Positions 53,311 through 63,808 of a DNA stretch of 64,000 bases are shown in pieces. The stretch comes from Bacteroidales bacterium. GTDB taxonomy: Bacteria > Bacteroidota > Bacteroidia > Bacteroidales > Muribaculaceae. Made by a program: the position numbers and the translations under genes. Below the pieces are notes generated by a model. The model worked only from the letters and a program-made list of their open reading frames with translations. It was not told the origin of the DNA and made no database searches. How positions within the stretch are numbered: the first letter of the stretch is position 1; each line of letters starts with the position of its first letter. Location of the stretch: positions 32,639 to 96,638 of the forward strand of contig SUXJ01000010.1 of the NCBI GenBank assembly GCA_015061005.1, in the 5' to 3' direction.

Positions 53311-55854
53311 ATGGAAATCAAACACACTAACGAACTGCACAACATACTTCGCGAATCTATCAACATTGCTCAGCGGTGTCATAGTCCGCACACAATGCCG
53401 GAACACATCATGGCGGCACTTTTAGCATCCCCTGACGGATCATGCGCTTCAGTAATCGACAAAGCATCCGGAATACCTGGCTTCGCTCATAACTATGCCG
53501 AAAGGCTTATGACTGAATCTTATAACCCGACGATCGAACAAGTGGAAACTCCTACGATAGCTCCTATCAGCGAACGCTTGGTAAAGTTAGCCACTCTCGA
53601 AGCAAGAATGCTCCGAAGCAACGTTGTGGAACCAATCCACCTTCTACTTGCAATTTTTCACTGCAATCCCGTGGTTACTCAAAATTTTATGCACGGAATA
53701 AAACAAAACGGCGTGAACTACGAAGCCCTATATCGCATTGTTAAAAACTCTCACCCCGAAATGGGAGCAGGGTTCACAGATGATGATGAAGATGACGACG
53801 ATGATAACCACTCAGAAAATCCTGCGTCCGAAAACCTAAGCCGCAAGCAGAGTCGAGAATCGTCAGCCAACAAAACTGAGGCTCGCAAAGGCTCCGACAC
53901 TCCCATGCTCGACAAATTCGGCATCGACATGACTCGATCTGCCGCCGAAGGCAAACTCGATCCGGTCATCGGACGCGAAATGGAAATAGAGCGAGTGGCG
54001 CAAATCCTCAGCCGTCGCAAAAAGAATAATCCTGTGCTCATCGGTGAACCCGGTGTGGGCAAAAGTGCCATTGTCGAAGGACTTGCTCTACGCATCGTGC
54101 AGCGAAATGTTGCCAGAGTATTATTTGACAAACGTGTCGTGGCCCTTGACATGGCATCACTCGTTGCTGGCACAAAATACCGTGGACAATTCGAGGAACG
54201 CATCAAAGCCATCCTCACTGAATTGAGCAAAAATAAAGACGTTATTCTATTCATCGATGAACTTCACACCATTGTCGGAGCAGGAAACTCATCCGGCACT
54301 ATGGATGCGGCAAATATGCTGAAGCCCGCCCTTGCGCGAGGAGAAATTCAATGCATCGGCGCAACAACTCTCGATGAATTCCGCACTTCGATTGAAAAAG
54401 ATGGTGCACTCGAGCGCCGTTTCCAAAAGGTTATGGTTGAACCGACGACCGCCGAACAAACCAGAATCATCCTTGAAAACATCAAAGGGCAATATGAAGA
54501 CCACCATAACGTCACTTATTCAGATGAAGCCCTCGATGCGTGTGTGAAACTAACCGAGCGTTATATCTCCGACCGCACATTCCCCGACAAAGCCATCGAC
54601 GCCCTCGACGAAGCCGGCTCGCGAGTCCACATTGGCAACATTGCCGTACCACCGGAAATCGAAGCCCTTGAGGAACAAGTGAGACAAGCTGAGGCCCTGA
54701 AAATCGCAGCAGTAAAAGCCCAAAATTATGAGCAGGCAGCGTCGCACCGCGATGCCGGGCAGCGACTCAAAGCCGAACTTGAAGCCGCTAAACAAAATTG
54801 GGAAAAAGAGATGAGTCAACGTCGCGATCCGGTCGATGCCGAAAAAGTTGCCGAGGTAGTTGCAATGATGACGGGAGTCCCGGTTCAACGCATTGCTCAA
54901 GCTGAAGGTATGCGACTCTTGGAGATGACTCCGAAACTGCAATCTCAAATTATCGGACAAGACGAAGCTATCCGAAAAATCGTCAAGGCTATCCAACGAA
55001 ACCGAGTGGGACTCAAAGATCCGAACAAACCCATCGGCACATTTATGTTCCTCGGACCTACGGGAGTCGGCAAAACTCACCTCGCCAAGAAGCTCTCCGA
55101 ATACCTCTTTGACTCTGCCGATTCGCTAATTCGCATCGACATGAGCGAATACATGGAGAAATTCACCGTAAGCCGTCTTGTTGGAGCACCTCCCGGTTAC
55201 GTTGGCTACGAAGAAGGCGGTCAGCTCACCGAAAAAGTTCGCCGACATCCTTATAGTGTGGTGCTTCTCGACGAAATAGAAAAAGCACACCCCGACGTGT
55301 TCAATCTGCTTCTGCAAATCATGGATGAAGGGCGCGTAACCGATTCTCTCGGTCGTCGCATTGACTTCAAAAACACCATTATAATCATGACCAGCAACAT
55401 CGGCACACGTCAACTCAAAGACTTCGGTGCCGGGGTTGGCTTCACCACTCGCGATACCGATAAGGACTTCAATCATGGAGTACTCACAAAAGCCCTCAAC
55501 AAGGCTTTTGCTCCGGAGTTCCTCAACCGCATTGACGACATAATCATGTTCGATTCCCTCTCAAAAGAGGCAATCTTCAAAATCATCGACGTAGAACTCA
55601 AAGGATTCTACAAGCGCTGCGCTGAACTTGGCATCGAGCTCCTTATCACCGAGCCAGCCAAGAATTTCATTGCAGAAAAAGGCTATGATGCTCAATTTGG
55701 TGCTCGTCCGCTCAAACGTGCAATCCAAAAATATCTTGAAGATCCCCTCGCAGAAATTATTCTCAGCGGACACAACCTCACCGGCGGCGCGACCATAAAA
55801 GTTGACTACCCCGACGGCGCAGAATCAGTTACTACAGAAATTATCGACAAATAA
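53311..55854 (+). CDS. clpC: ClpC/ClpA-type AAA+ unfoldase
   Basis: 847 residues from ATG 53311 ([16 protein letters not shown]); 12 earlier in-frame residues look untranslated. A double Clp-N domain (about 1-145) is followed by a very acidic linker (DDDEDDDDD) and AAA-1 with GEPGVGKSA and [13 protein letters not shown] short middle region has a UVR-like stretch ([15 protein letters not shown]), then AAA-2 with [13 protein letters not shown] and [12 protein letters not shown]. The UVR-like short middle domain indicates ClpC/ClpA rather than ClpB. It feeds unfolded proteins to ClpP. The exact family name is by architecture. Confidence 0.9.
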   Translation: MEIKHTNELHNILRESINIAQRCHSPHTMPEHIMAALLASPDGSCASVIDKASGIPGFAHNYAERLMTESYNPTIEQVETPTIAPISERLVKLATLEARMLRSNVVEPIHLLLAIFHCNPVVTQNFMHGIKQNGVNYEALYRIVKNSHPEMGAGFTDDDEDDDDDNHSENPASENLSRKQSRESSANKTEARKGSDTPMLDKFGIDMTRSAAEGKLDPVIGREMEIERVAQILSRRKKNNPVLIGEPGVGKSAIVEGLALRIVQRNVARVLFDKRVVALDMASLVAGTKYRGQFEERIKAILTELSKNKDVILFIDELHTIVGAGNSSGTMDAANMLKPALARGEIQCIGATTLDEFRTSIEKDGALERRFQKVMVEPTTAEQTRIILENIKGQYEDHHNVTYSDEALDACVKLTERYISDRTFPDKAIDALDEAGSRVHIGNIAVPPEIEALEEQVRQAEALKIAAVKAQNYEQAASHRDAGQRLKAELEAAKQNWEKEMSQRRDPVDAEKVAEVVAMMTGVPVQRIAQAEGMRLLEMTPKLQSQIIGQDEAIRKIVKAIQRNRVGLKDPNKPIGTFMFLGPTGVGKTHLAKKLSEYLFDSADSLIRIDMSEYMEKFTVSRLVGAPPGYVGYEEGGQLTEKVRRHPYSVVLLDEIEKAHPDVFNLLLQIMDEGRVTDSLGRRIDFKNTIIIMTSNIGTRQLKDFGAGVGFTTRDTDKDFNHGVLTKALNKAFAPEFLNRIDDIIMFDSLSKEAIFKIIDVELKGFYKRCAELGIELLITEPAKNFIAEKGYDAQFGARPLKRAIQKYLEDPLAEIILSGHNLTGGATIKVDYPDGAESVTTEIIDK

Positions 55855-55886
55855 TTTGCATATATACAATAAATGCCTTAACTTTG
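55855..55886 (+). promoter_or_regulatory. Promoter of the sorting-domain-like gene, leaderless arrangement
   Basis: TTTG (55855-55858), 20-bp spacer, TAACTTTG (55879-55886), beginning right after the clpC stop. ATG at 55891 is only 4 bases downstream, so the message should be leaderless. Confidence 0.7.
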
Positions 55887-55890
55887 CGTT

Positions 55891-56190
55891 ATGAAACGGA
55901 TTCTACGAATAACTTTAGTACTTGCCATGATGCTTGGCGCATCGGGTCAATTCGCCGGTCTAAGGGCCGACGACCGTATTGAAGTGGCGCAGATTTCATG
56001 TTCTGCAACCCCGACTAACGGAGGCATTAAACTAACCGCAGAATCCGAAACAACTTTCGACATTTATTCCATTACCGGACAACGCATCAAAACCATTGCC
56101 GTAAACTCCGGAACGGAACAAATCAATCTGCCCAAAGGGTGCTACATTGTTAAATGCGCACAATGGTCAAAGAAAGTTATCGTAAAATAA
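55891..56190 (+). CDS. Secreted mini-protein resembling a T9SS C-terminal sorting domain
   Basis: 99 residues. Signal peptide (about 1-26, ending near GLRADD) followed by a single beta-sandwich-like domain: FDIYSITGQRIKTIAVNSGTE, then INLPKGCYIVKC, then a basic KKVIVK end. This is the pattern of the type IX secretion C-terminal domain (IYSxxG...xLxxGxYxVk...KxxxK), but no passenger protein is attached. Own consensus promoter and terminator. A decoy, carrier or anchoring role is speculation. Confidence 0.75.
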   Translation: MKRILRITLVLAMMLGASGQFAGLRADDRIEVAQISCSATPTNGGIKLTAESETTFDIYSITGQRIKTIAVNSGTEQINLPKGCYIVKCAQWSKKVIVK

Positions 56191-56211
56191 ACCATATCAC
56201 ACACTATAACT

Positions 56212-56249
56212 AAAGCGCGGAATAATCACTCCGCGCTTTGATCTTTTAA
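56212..56249 (+). terminator. Rho-independent terminator
   Basis: A perfect 10-bp stem, AAAGCGCGGA (56212-56221) and TCCGCGCTTT (56230-56239), with an 8-base loop, followed by GATCTTTTAAT. The ABC exporter gene starts 5 bases later. Confidence 0.8.
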
Positions 56250-56254
56250 TATAT

Positions 56255-57166
56255 ATGATTCTAAAAGTCAACAACGTTTCCAAATCATTTACCTCGCATA
56301 AGGCTCTTGACTCTGTCAGCCTCGAGGTGCCTCGCGGTAGCGTATACGGACTACTCGGACCTAACGGAGCCGGTAAAACAACCCTGATACGAATAATTAA
56401 CCATATCACAGCTCCCGATAGTGGCTACGTGGAATTTGACGGACATCAACTCACCGCAGCTGACCTTGTCCACATCGGATATCTCCCGGAAGAACGCGGA
56501 CTCTATAAAAAAATGAAAGTCGGCGAACAAGCCCTATTCTTTGCTCAACTAAAAGGACTCAACCGCAAAGACGCCGAAGGACGACTCCGCGCTTGGTTCG
56601 AACGATTCCAAATTGCTGATTGGTGGAACAAAAAAGTAAGCGAACTCTCCAAAGGCATGGCTCAAAAAGTACAATTCATTGTTACCGTGCTCCACGAGCC
56701 AAAACTCTTGATTTTCGACGAACCTTTCTCAGGGTTCGACCCCGTTAACGCACAACTGTTAAAAGACGAAATTCTGCGCTTGCGCGATGCCGGAGCCACA
56801 GTAATATTTTCCACTCATAACATGGCATCAGTTGAAGAAATATGCGATTCATTCTCCCTCATCAACAAATCTCGCAATATTCTCTCCGGATCTGTCGAAG
56901 AAGTGAAACGCAGTTTTGCCAAAGGACGCTATGACTTTACTGTTATGGGCGACACAACGGCCCTCATACCCAAACTAATGCCTTTGGTTGAATCTCATGA
57001 ATTTTTCTCCGCCGGTAAAGACAGAACCACCATTCGCGTGAAACTGCTCCAACAAACCGACCTTCGAGATGCAATCTCTGCCATAAATGAGACATCGCGA
57101 CTCGTTGGCGTTAGCGAAAACCTCCCTACAATGAACGACATTTTCATCTCCGCCGTACAAAAATGA
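56255..57166 (+). CDS. ABC transporter ATP-binding protein (NatA-like)
   Basis: 303 residues. Walker [12 protein letters not shown] (about 34-44), signature LSKGMAQKVQF (about 130-140), Walker B LLIFDEPFSGFDP (about 151-163) and STHNM switch. A DUF4162-like C-terminal domain (about 225-303) is typical of NatA-type exporters. Paired by ATGA with the permease downstream. Possible roles include sodium or drug export. No substrate evidence in the sequence. Confidence 0.92.
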   Translation: MILKVNNVSKSFTSHKALDSVSLEVPRGSVYGLLGPNGAGKTTLIRIINHITAPDSGYVEFDGHQLTAADLVHIGYLPEERGLYKKMKVGEQALFFAQLKGLNRKDAEGRLRAWFERFQIADWWNKKVSELSKGMAQKVQFIVTVLHEPKLLIFDEPFSGFDPVNAQLLKDEILRLRDAGATVIFSTHNMASVEEICDSFSLINKSRNILSGSVEEVKRSFAKGRYDFTVMGDTTALIPKLMPLVESHEFFSAGKDRTTIRVKLLQQTDLRDAISAINETSRLVGVSENLPTMNDIFISAVQK

Positions 57167-58464
57167 GCAATACATCTCTTATAATCAAGCGCGAATATCT
57201 TGAACGCGTCAACAAAAAAAGCTTCATCGTCACAACCATATTAGTGCCAATTTTGATGCTCGGCATGATGTTGCTCCCTACTCTGATCATGCTTTTTGCC
57301 GAAGGCAATCAGAAAACGGTGGCAGTTATCGACAGCAGCCAACAAATATACCCCAATCTCGTCAGCAACGACCAAGTACGATTCATTGAAGCAAATACCG
57401 ATAGTCTGCAATCATACTTGAAAAGCGACTCCATATTTGGCGTTCTTCTGATTGACAGCAATATTTTTCAAAATAGCAATGCCGTCAAACTAATATCATC
57501 TAATGAAGCCTCTGCAAGCGTTGAAAGCACCATTAGCTCTCAAATGCAAAAAATAATTGAAACTCAAAAGCTCAAAGCTTACAACATCGACAATCTCGAC
57601 CGCATTTTGGCCGACGTCAGCTCCCCGGTTCAACTCCATAGCGTTCGCATAGATGACGACGGCTCCGATGAAAAATCCCAAAGCGCAGAACTCAGCGCAA
57701 TGCTCGGTACTGTGCTTAACCTTATTCTCTACATGTTCTTGCTCATCTACGGACAATTAGTCATGAGCTCAATCATTGAAGAAAAGAACAACAGAGTATT
57801 GGAAATTATGGTCAGCTCAGTAAAACCAACCCAACTGATGCTCGGCAAAATAATCGGAGTCGGACTTATTGCCCTAACCCAAATTTTAATTTGGGCAGCA
57901 GTCATAGTCTGTGGTGCTATGTTCATCTTACCTACGCTAATTCCGGAAGCAACAATGCAGCAAGCTGCGGAAATTTCTGCCGGAGGCACCGGCGACATGG
58001 ACCTCACCCTCGCCCAACTGATTAACTCCGCAACAAACGTCGCATCTATCATCCAAACAATGCTCCTCATCATTGGATTCCTCATTGGGGGATACTTTCT
58101 TTTTGCCACTATATTCGCTGCCATTGGTGCCGGAGTAGATAATCAACAAGATGCTTCTCAACTACAAATCATCGGCATGCTCCCAATCATGGTCGGACTC
58201 TTTGCCTCACTTGCAGTCGTAGCTGACCCCGGTAGCACCTTCGCTCTCGTAATGTCACTAATTCCATTCACCTCTCCCATGGTAATGGTATGCCGTATTC
58301 CATTCGGCATACCCGGATGGCAAATTGCACTCTCTTTCGCACTCCTCTTTCTAACCTGCCTGTTCATGGTATGGTTCGCGGCAAAGGTATATCGCGTTGG
58401 CATATTTATGTATGGCAAAAAACCAACCCTGAGAGACCTCATCCGTTGGGCTCGCTACAAATAA
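57163..58464 (+). CDS. ABC-2 type permease (NatB-like)
   Basis: 433 residues. An N-terminal membrane span (about 22-45), a large extracytoplasmic domain (about 50-175) and five more spans (about 180-415) match NatB/ABC-2 family-3 permeases. The SSIIEEKNNRVLEIMVSSVKPTQLMLGKIIGVG segment after span 2 is the family coupling region. Works with the ATPase encoded just before it. Confidence 0.9.
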   Translation: MSNTSLIIKREYLERVNKKSFIVTTILVPILMLGMMLLPTLIMLFAEGNQKTVAVIDSSQQIYPNLVSNDQVRFIEANTDSLQSYLKSDSIFGVLLIDSNIFQNSNAVKLISSNEASASVESTISSQMQKIIETQKLKAYNIDNLDRILADVSSPVQLHSVRIDDDGSDEKSQSAELSAMLGTVLNLILYMFLLIYGQLVMSSIIEEKNNRVLEIMVSSVKPTQLMLGKIIGVGLIALTQILIWAAVIVCGAMFILPTLIPEATMQQAAEISAGGTGDMDLTLAQLINSATNVASIIQTMLLIIGFLIGGYFLFATIFAAIGAGVDNQQDASQLQIIGMLPIMVGLFASLAVVADPGSTFALVMSLIPFTSPMVMVCRIPFGIPGWQIALSFALLFLTCLFMVWFAAKVYRVGIFMYGKKPTLRDLIRWARYK

Positions 58465-58471
58465 ATTTATT

Positions 58472-58502
58472 TTTGCCGTATCAGCGGAAATCGTTAACTT
58501 TG
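58472..58502 (+). promoter_or_regulatory. udk-lptB promoter
   Basis: TTTG (58472-58475), 19-bp spacer, TAACTTTG (58495-58502), 20 bases before the udk start. Confidence 0.7.
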
Positions 58503-58521
58503 CACAAAAACACAGACAATT

Positions 58522-59136
58522 ATGTTGATAATAGGCATAGCAGGAGGAACCGGCAGCGGGAAAACCACCGTTGTACGCAAAATCATCGCCGAACTTCCCC
58601 CGGGTGAAGTTGCGGTAATATCTCAAGATTCTTATTATAAAGATTCAAGCCATATACCCCCTGAAGAGCGCCAAAACATCAACTTCGATGAACCCGCCGC
58701 GTTTGATTGGCCATTGCTCGTAGAGCACCTCAATCAACTCCAAAATGGACACAGCATTGAAATGCCGACCTACAGCTACTTGACCTGTACTCGCCAAGCG
58801 GAAACAGTCCATATTGAACCGCGCGACGTCGTAATCGTAGAAGGCATTCTTGCTCTCTGCGATGAACGCCTGCGCTCCATGCTCGATGTAAAAGTCTTTG
58901 TCGACGCTGACGCTGATGATCGACTCATTCGTCTCATTGCTCGAGATTGCGTTGAACGCGGACGAACTCCGCAAATGGTCCTCGACCGCTATGCCAAAGT
59001 ATTAAAACCAATGCATAAACTCCACATCGAGCCCTCTAAGGAGTTCGCGGATTTGATTGTTCCGCAAGGTGGGCATAACACCGTGGCGATGAGACTACTA
59101 ACTGATTATATTGAAAGCCGACTCGGGAAAGGATGA
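58522..59136 (+). CDS. udk: Uridine kinase
   Basis: 204 residues, family length. P-loop [17 protein letters not shown] (about 5-21), nucleoside site QDSYYKD and [13 protein letters not shown] (about 53-65), and EGILAL (about 109-114). Phosphorylates uridine and cytidine in salvage. The ATGA overlap with lptB is an unusual pairing of salvage and LPS export, also seen in relatives as far as I recall. Confidence 0.95.
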   Translation: MLIIGIAGGTGSGKTTVVRKIIAELPPGEVAVISQDSYYKDSSHIPPEERQNINFDEPAAFDWPLLVEHLNQLQNGHSIEMPTYSYLTCTRQAETVHIEPRDVVIVEGILALCDERLRSMLDVKVFVDADADDRLIRLIARDCVERGRTPQMVLDRYAKVLKPMHKLHIEPSKEFADLIVPQGGHNTVAMRLLTDYIESRLGKG

Positions 59137-59870
59137 TTCTCAGAACCGAAAATCTCGTAAAAATCTACGGACGCCGTACCGTTGTAAATCACGTTAGCAT
59201 AAACGTGACTCAAGGCGAAATCGTAGGACTACTCGGACCTAATGGTGCGGGTAAAACCACCACATTCTACATGACCACAGGGCTTATCGCTCCAAATGAA
59301 GGTCAAATCTTCCTCGATGACCTCAATATAACTAAATTCCCTGTCTACAAACGCGCTCATCATGGCATTGGATATTTGGCGCAGGAAGCATCCGTGTTTC
59401 GCAAGCTATCTGTTGAAGACAACATTCGCACCGTCCTCCAACTCACAAATCTCTCCAAAGCCGAACAGCGCGAAAAACTCGAAACTCTAATCGATGAATT
59501 TTCTCTCCACAAAGTTCGCAAAAACCTTGGCGACAGACTCAGCGGAGGAGAACGTCGACGCACCGAAATTGCTCGCTGCTTGGCAATAAGCCCCAAATTT
59601 ATAATGCTCGATGAGCCCTTCGCCGGCGTTGACCCGATTGCAGTTGAAGAAATTCAAAGCGTAGTCTATAAATTAAAAGAAAAAAACATCGGCATACTCA
59701 TTACCGACCATAACGCCCCCGAAACCCTCTCTATCACCGACAGAGCCTACCTCCTTTTTGAAGGAAAAATTCTCTTCCAAGGGTCTTCTGAAGAACTCGC
59801 TGAGAACCCCGTCGTGCGCGAAAAATATCTCGGACGAAACTTCGTTTTTCGACGCAAAAAGTTCGACTAA
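59133..59870 (+). CDS. lptB: LPS export ABC transporter ATPase
   Basis: 245 residues, the usual LptB size. Walker [21 protein letters not shown] (about 34-53), [16 protein letters not shown] (about 136-151), Walker [17 protein letters not shown] (about 156-171) with the LptB-specific FAGVDPIAV, and [10 protein letters not shown] switch. Drives extraction of lipopolysaccharide from the inner membrane with LptFG, which are not in this window. Ends by overlapping the convergent DUF456 gene by 4 bases. Confidence 0.95.
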   Translation: MILRTENLVKIYGRRTVVNHVSINVTQGEIVGLLGPNGAGKTTTFYMTTGLIAPNEGQIFLDDLNITKFPVYKRAHHGIGYLAQEASVFRKLSVEDNIRTVLQLTNLSKAEQREKLETLIDEFSLHKVRKNLGDRLSGGERRRTEIARCLAISPKFIMLDEPFAGVDPIAVEEIQSVVYKLKEKNIGILITDHNAPETLSITDRAYLLFEGKILFQGSSEELAENPVVREKYLGRNFVFRRKKFD

Positions 59871-60349
59871 CCTTGCGCAAACGCTGCGCACACCATACCT
59901 ACGCTTGAAAGCAGTTTTATCCCCGTTCCGACGAAAAAAGCCAAAAAACTCCCCCATGCGGAACGTAACGACATCGATGAGTTCTTTCCACCAAAATATT
60001 TCTCCCCGATATATGCCCCGATAAACGGTCCTAATATCGGACCTATAAACAATGGCAAAGGGGCAAACATTCCAACCAACAATCCTATTGTTGAGCCCCA
60101 CGTTCCGGCCTTACTCCCTCCAAACCGCTTAGTCATCAATGGAGCAAGCATAAAATCCATAATCGTAACTCCAAGTGCAACAAGTCCCCAAATCAATAAC
60201 ATGGGATTTGAAAATTCGACATATCCGCTCCAATGCGCAAGCCACATTCCCAGATATACTAACGGCGGACCCGGCAATGCGGGTAGCACACACCCGACAA
60301 TGCCCACGACTCCACAAATAACGGCCAAAACTATTAGCAATACGTCCAT
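59867..60349 (-). CDS. DUF456 membrane protein
   Basis: 160 residues from ATG 60349 ([13 protein letters not shown]); an extension to 60409 covers AT-rich leader DNA. Four to five glycine-rich hydrophobic segments, with [22 protein letters not shown] (about 18-39) and an [15 protein letters not shown] segment, identify the DUF456 family. Function unknown. Single minus-strand gene, convergent with lptB and divergent from the AraC-type regulator. Confidence 0.85.
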   Translation of the reverse strand: MDVLLIVLAVICGVVGIVGCVLPALPGPPLVYLGMWLAHWSGYVEFSNPMLLIWGLVALGVTIMDFMLAPLMTKRFGGSKAGTWGSTIGLLVGMFAPLPLFIGPILGPFIGAYIGEKYFGGKNSSMSLRSAWGSFLAFFVGTGIKLLSSVGMVCAAFAQG

Positions 60350-60508
60350 ATAGTCAAAAATCTGCACAAAATTAATAAAAATCAACTTAACATCAAACCA
60401 CTGCATCAAAATTTACTTTTTGACCATTAATTTTACGCTGCGAAACGTAACATATCATCAATTTTATCTAATTTCGCAAACGACTTTTCATCCTGTTTCT
60501 ACACACCT

Positions 60509-61546
60509 ATGTTTAACGAACGCCTTTTCTATTACATTCATGGTATTGTCACGATGTTTTTCATCATGACTGGCGTTAGCTATATTTCTAAAAAACCATT
60601 ATCACGGATGCAAAGACTCACAGGGTGTGTAATACTTTACTGGGGATTCTTGGAAATCAAAGACCTTATATTCTATGCAGAACCAACAATACGCGATAAC
60701 TATGTATCCAACCTCTTGATATTAGTTGACATGACAGCAATTCCTGCCGGATGCTTCTTCGTCTTTGAATTGCTTTCCGAAGGTTGGTGCACACTTCGCC
60801 GAGCCACCCTACTGGCACTCCCGTTCATATTCTTCACTCTGCACTACGCCTTCACCGGAGCCAATTATGTTATAGACGCAACCTTTATCTTCACTTGGCT
60901 ATACTGTGCAGGGTTCACAATATATATGGCCATACTAGTACGCCGATATAATCGCCTACTCGCCGAGAATTACTCTAACATTGAACTCGTACCTGTCCAA
61001 TGGCTAAAAGTTGTAGCAGTTGTTCTTGCTGTATGCCTTGCAGTCTGGACCACTTCTTGCTACTTCTCGTCTTGGTTATGGGACAGCGTATATCAACTCA
61101 CACTTATGACCCTGTGGATTGTTGCCTTAAGTTATGCAACTCGACGTCAAATACCACCGCCAAATGAAGAGAAGCCGCTTAGCGACAGCATCTTAAACGA
61201 CAATTTACAACAAACACTCCAAAAGATAATGACAGAAGACCGCATTTGGTTACGGCCTCATCTTACCTTGGCTGATCTCGCCTTGCAAGTGGGAACAAAC
61301 CGAACATACCTATCTAATTATCTGAACAAAACACACTCCACCACCTTCTACGACTATATCAACTCTTACCGCCTGGAAGCTGCATTAGAGCAATTAAAGG
61401 ACCCAAACAACTCGGCTACTCTAATAGAAATCGCAGAATCTTGCGGATTTAATTCACTATCAACATTCCGCCGAGTATTTCAGCGCGCAAAAGGATGCTC
61501 CTTTACAGAGTACAGACGCAAAAATTTTTCTAACAATCCACATTGA
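60509..61546 (+). CDS. Membrane-anchored AraC-family regulator
   Basis: 345 residues. About seven hydrophobic spans occupy residues 8-215, followed by a cytoplasmic linker and an AraC-type double helix-turn-helix (about 240-340): LTLADLALQVGTNRTYLSNYLNKT, then IAESCGFNSLSTFRRVFQRAKG. A 7TM-type sensor directly linked to a DNA-binding domain is known in Bacteroidetes. The signal is unknown. The likely targets are the membrane-protein genes immediately downstream, by position only. Confidence 0.88.
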   Translation: MFNERLFYYIHGIVTMFFIMTGVSYISKKPLSRMQRLTGCVILYWGFLEIKDLIFYAEPTIRDNYVSNLLILVDMTAIPAGCFFVFELLSEGWCTLRRATLLALPFIFFTLHYAFTGANYVIDATFIFTWLYCAGFTIYMAILVRRYNRLLAENYSNIELVPVQWLKVVAVVLAVCLAVWTTSCYFSSWLWDSVYQLTLMTLWIVALSYATRRQIPPPNEEKPLSDSILNDNLQQTLQKIMTEDRIWLRPHLTLADLALQVGTNRTYLSNYLNKTHSTTFYDYINSYRLEAALEQLKDPNNSATLIEIAESCGFNSLSTFRRVFQRAKGCSFTEYRRKNFSNNPH

Positions 61547-61648
61547 TGATTTTACTCATCTGCATCCTGTTTTTTACTATTTGACAGGCTGCCCTCGACT
61601 AATCTCCATATCTTTGCCTTAATAAAATACTATTATAAGCCTATCACA

Positions 61649-62815
61649 ATGAGAAAATTTTTGATTCTGATAGTCGCGCTCATAGCCGGCTCATCAACAC
61701 TTGTTGCAGAAGAGCAAGAAAAAAACCTCTCTGGTGAGGAACGCGAGAGACTTATCCATCAAACCTTATCAACTCGCACCGTACAATTTGTTATTGACTC
61801 ATGGGGTGGTAGTGGCGTGGAATGTAAACAACTCGATGCCACCTCAACCGGCTTCCAAGTCAACAGCAAGAAACCGAAAGTCAAATTCGACCGTGGCCAT
61901 GAAATCACAGCAATGGACTTCATCAACGGTTATCTCTACGTTTTTGAACACGACGAAAAACACTACGCCGTCAGCATGAGCGACCTCCAATTTGTGAATG
62001 ACGAAGACGCCAAGCAGATACCTTTTATGCTCCAAAGTAGTCAGAAAAAACTCAACTCGCTGGCAGGTCGCTTCTATGGCACATCAGCCGCCCTCTGGAC
62101 AATGCTTATCATAATGGCTGCAGCCGCCTTAGTTTCACTCATATACCTTACAACAAAAAGTGAATCCCTACGCCCGATTTTTTTGGCAATTGTACCGGCT
62201 GCAATTCTCGTATTCTCCGCAATTGAAATATTTGGCTTCATTAAGTTCGGTAGCGACATGTTTTGGTGGTGCGACTATGACCGTTATGGATTCTGGGGCT
62301 CACTACTTCGTGTAATCCCCTTCGCAATCATGGTAGCGGCCCAAGTCTATAGCATCAAAATCTATGAACGCGCACTCTTCGATGAGCGCGGAAATAATGA
62401 TGCCGGCACTCAAAAAATCAGTCTCAAACCCGCAGCTTGGAGTCTGGCTTTGTGTATCCCCGTAACCCTAGCCGTCATAATCATAATGGTATTGAGCGGA
62501 TTTAACAACTCTATCATCATGGACATTGTGTGCATCGCAACATTCCTTGCATCTCTCGGCATTGGTCTATACATATCATTTAAAAGAAACATGAAAACTC
62601 TCGGAGCAACAACCGGGATTTGGGTATCCGCCTTTTCCGTTATCTACATCATAGGCTGCCTAATCTCTGCCATTGCGATGATTACCCTCATTTTCAAAAT
62701 CATTTTACAAATATTAGTTGTTATCGGAACCATCTTCATTTTGCTAATGGTTGCCAACACTAAACAGAAACGTCGTATCTATCGCGGAAACAACGTCTAC
62801 GAAGTAGAAGATTAA
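61649..62815 (+). CDS. Unknown multi-span membrane protein with periplasmic domain
   Basis: 388 residues. A signal peptide (about 1-20) leads into a soluble region of about 120 residues with no motif I recognise. Six or so hydrophobic spans follow (about 147-168, 177-197, 212-232, 265-285, 290-308, 318-365). The tail is basic and acidic (KQKRRIYRGNNVYEVED). TATCTTTG (61609-61616) is a possible -7 box. It lies between a membrane AraC regulator and a small membrane protein, perhaps one functional group. Confidence 0.75.
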   Translation: MRKFLILIVALIAGSSTLVAEEQEKNLSGEERERLIHQTLSTRTVQFVIDSWGGSGVECKQLDATSTGFQVNSKKPKVKFDRGHEITAMDFINGYLYVFEHDEKHYAVSMSDLQFVNDEDAKQIPFMLQSSQKKLNSLAGRFYGTSAALWTMLIIMAAAALVSLIYLTTKSESLRPIFLAIVPAAILVFSAIEIFGFIKFGSDMFWWCDYDRYGFWGSLLRVIPFAIMVAAQVYSIKIYERALFDERGNNDAGTQKISLKPAAWSLALCIPVTLAVIIIMVLSGFNNSIIMDIVCIATFLASLGIGLYISFKRNMKTLGATTGIWVSAFSVIYIIGCLISAIAMITLIFKIILQILVVIGTIFILLMVANTKQKRRIYRGNNVYEVED

Positions 62816-62860
62816 AACCAAATACTTAATAATAACTCCAACAAATCCTTATCACATCTT

Positions 62861-63085
62861 ATGAGTAAAAGTGGATTCATCAGCAGCTACGTTAAATTCT
62901 GCACCTCTGGCTTCGGACTTGGTGTCCCTGCAGCACAAGCTGTCGGCATCGCATTCTTGATTGTATCAATCATATTCGTTATAGCTTTCTACTGCATTAA
63001 ATGGATTGTTCAATTCATTATACGCCGCAACAAAGCAAAAAAAGAAGCGGCTGCGAACCAACCGCTGCAACAAACGCAACAATAA
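62861..63085 (+). CDS. Small single-span membrane protein
   Basis: 74 residues with one long hydrophobic segment (about 25-54, AVGIAFLIVSIIFVIAFYCI). A basic then Gln-rich tail (RRNKAKKEAAANQPLQQTQQ) follows. No family recognised. It follows the 388-residue membrane protein after 45 bases and ends before a hairpin at 63107-63141, so the two are probably co-transcribed. Confidence 0.65.
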   Translation: MSKSGFISSYVKFCTSGFGLGVPAAQAVGIAFLIVSIIFVIAFYCIKWIVQFIIRRNKAKKEAAANQPLQQTQQ

Positions 63086-63106
63086 TCATCAAACACCCAA
63101 ATTGTA

Positions 63107-63141
63107 AAGGGGCACGCACCTACCTCGGATGCGCGCCCCTT
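63107..63141 (+). terminator. Hairpin between convergent genes
   Basis: AAGGGGC...CGC pairs with GCG...GCCCCTT (one A/C mismatch) around a 13-base loop, 22 bases after the small membrane protein gene. It is followed by CTCCTAT, without a strict T run. Confidence 0.5.
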
Positions 63142-63175
63142 CTCCTATATTTGCTTACAGATATTCCTCTCTTCA

Positions 63176-63778
63176 TCAGCGCATCAAGCGTTGCACTGCT
63201 GCCTCCGCCTTATACCGCGAATCAAAACTTGGGCGAACCAGCCACTCATTTGACCTGTTAATCACGCCCCACCTTCCATATCTTTGTTTCACAATCGCAT
63301 ATCCATCACTATAAAACCTACTGCCATCTTCATACTGAGGCTTAATATGCCATGCTCCATAGTGATTCAAATACCCATAAAGTCCGGTTGTTCTATCTTC
63401 AGCAAGCCACAGCTCCACTCCTGGCAATCTTCCTTTCCTTATTGACTGCGCGGCACCGTCGCAATCACTCCCCGACCTAAATACTGGCTGAACCACCCAT
63501 TTACCTAAAGTATTTATAATCCCATACCCCGTACGGGTTTCAACCCTTGCCATTCCGTCATTAAAATTTCCTGCGTATAAATACTGCGGTGTAATAGCCC
63601 ATACGCCGAAGTCACTCAAATAACCATATAAGCCCGTAGATGGATCCTCGGTCGGTGTCAGCCCCATGGCAGCTGACGACGTTGCACTAAAACCACTCGG
63701 ACTATAACCCGTATAAAATAATGACGTACAAGACGATATAAACAGAACTACAAGTGCAGACAAAAATACTTTTCTCAT
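63176..63778 (-). CDS. WG-repeat lipoprotein
   Basis: 200 residues from ATG 63778 (MRKVFLSALVVLFISSC; lipobox Cys 17); the longer frame to 63811 precedes the signal. Repeats of the WG/KWG type follow: LYGYLSDFGVWAITPQYLYAG, YGIINTLGKWVVQPVF, LYGYLNHYGAWHIKPQYEDGS and WGVINRSNEWLVRPSF. The protein is presumably an envelope lipoprotein; function unknown. TATCTTTG on the minus strand at 63809-63816 may be its -7 box. Confidence 0.82.
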   Translation of the reverse strand: MRKVFLSALVVLFISSCTSLFYTGYSPSGFSATSSAAMGLTPTEDPSTGLYGYLSDFGVWAITPQYLYAGNFNDGMARVETRTGYGIINTLGKWVVQPVFRSGSDCDGAAQSIRKGRLPGVELWLAEDRTTGLYGYLNHYGAWHIKPQYEDGSRFYSDGYAIVKQRYGRWGVINRSNEWLVRPSFDSRYKAEAAVQRLMR

Positions 63779-63808
63779 AAAAACAATAATAATCTTATCA
63801 ATTCTGAG

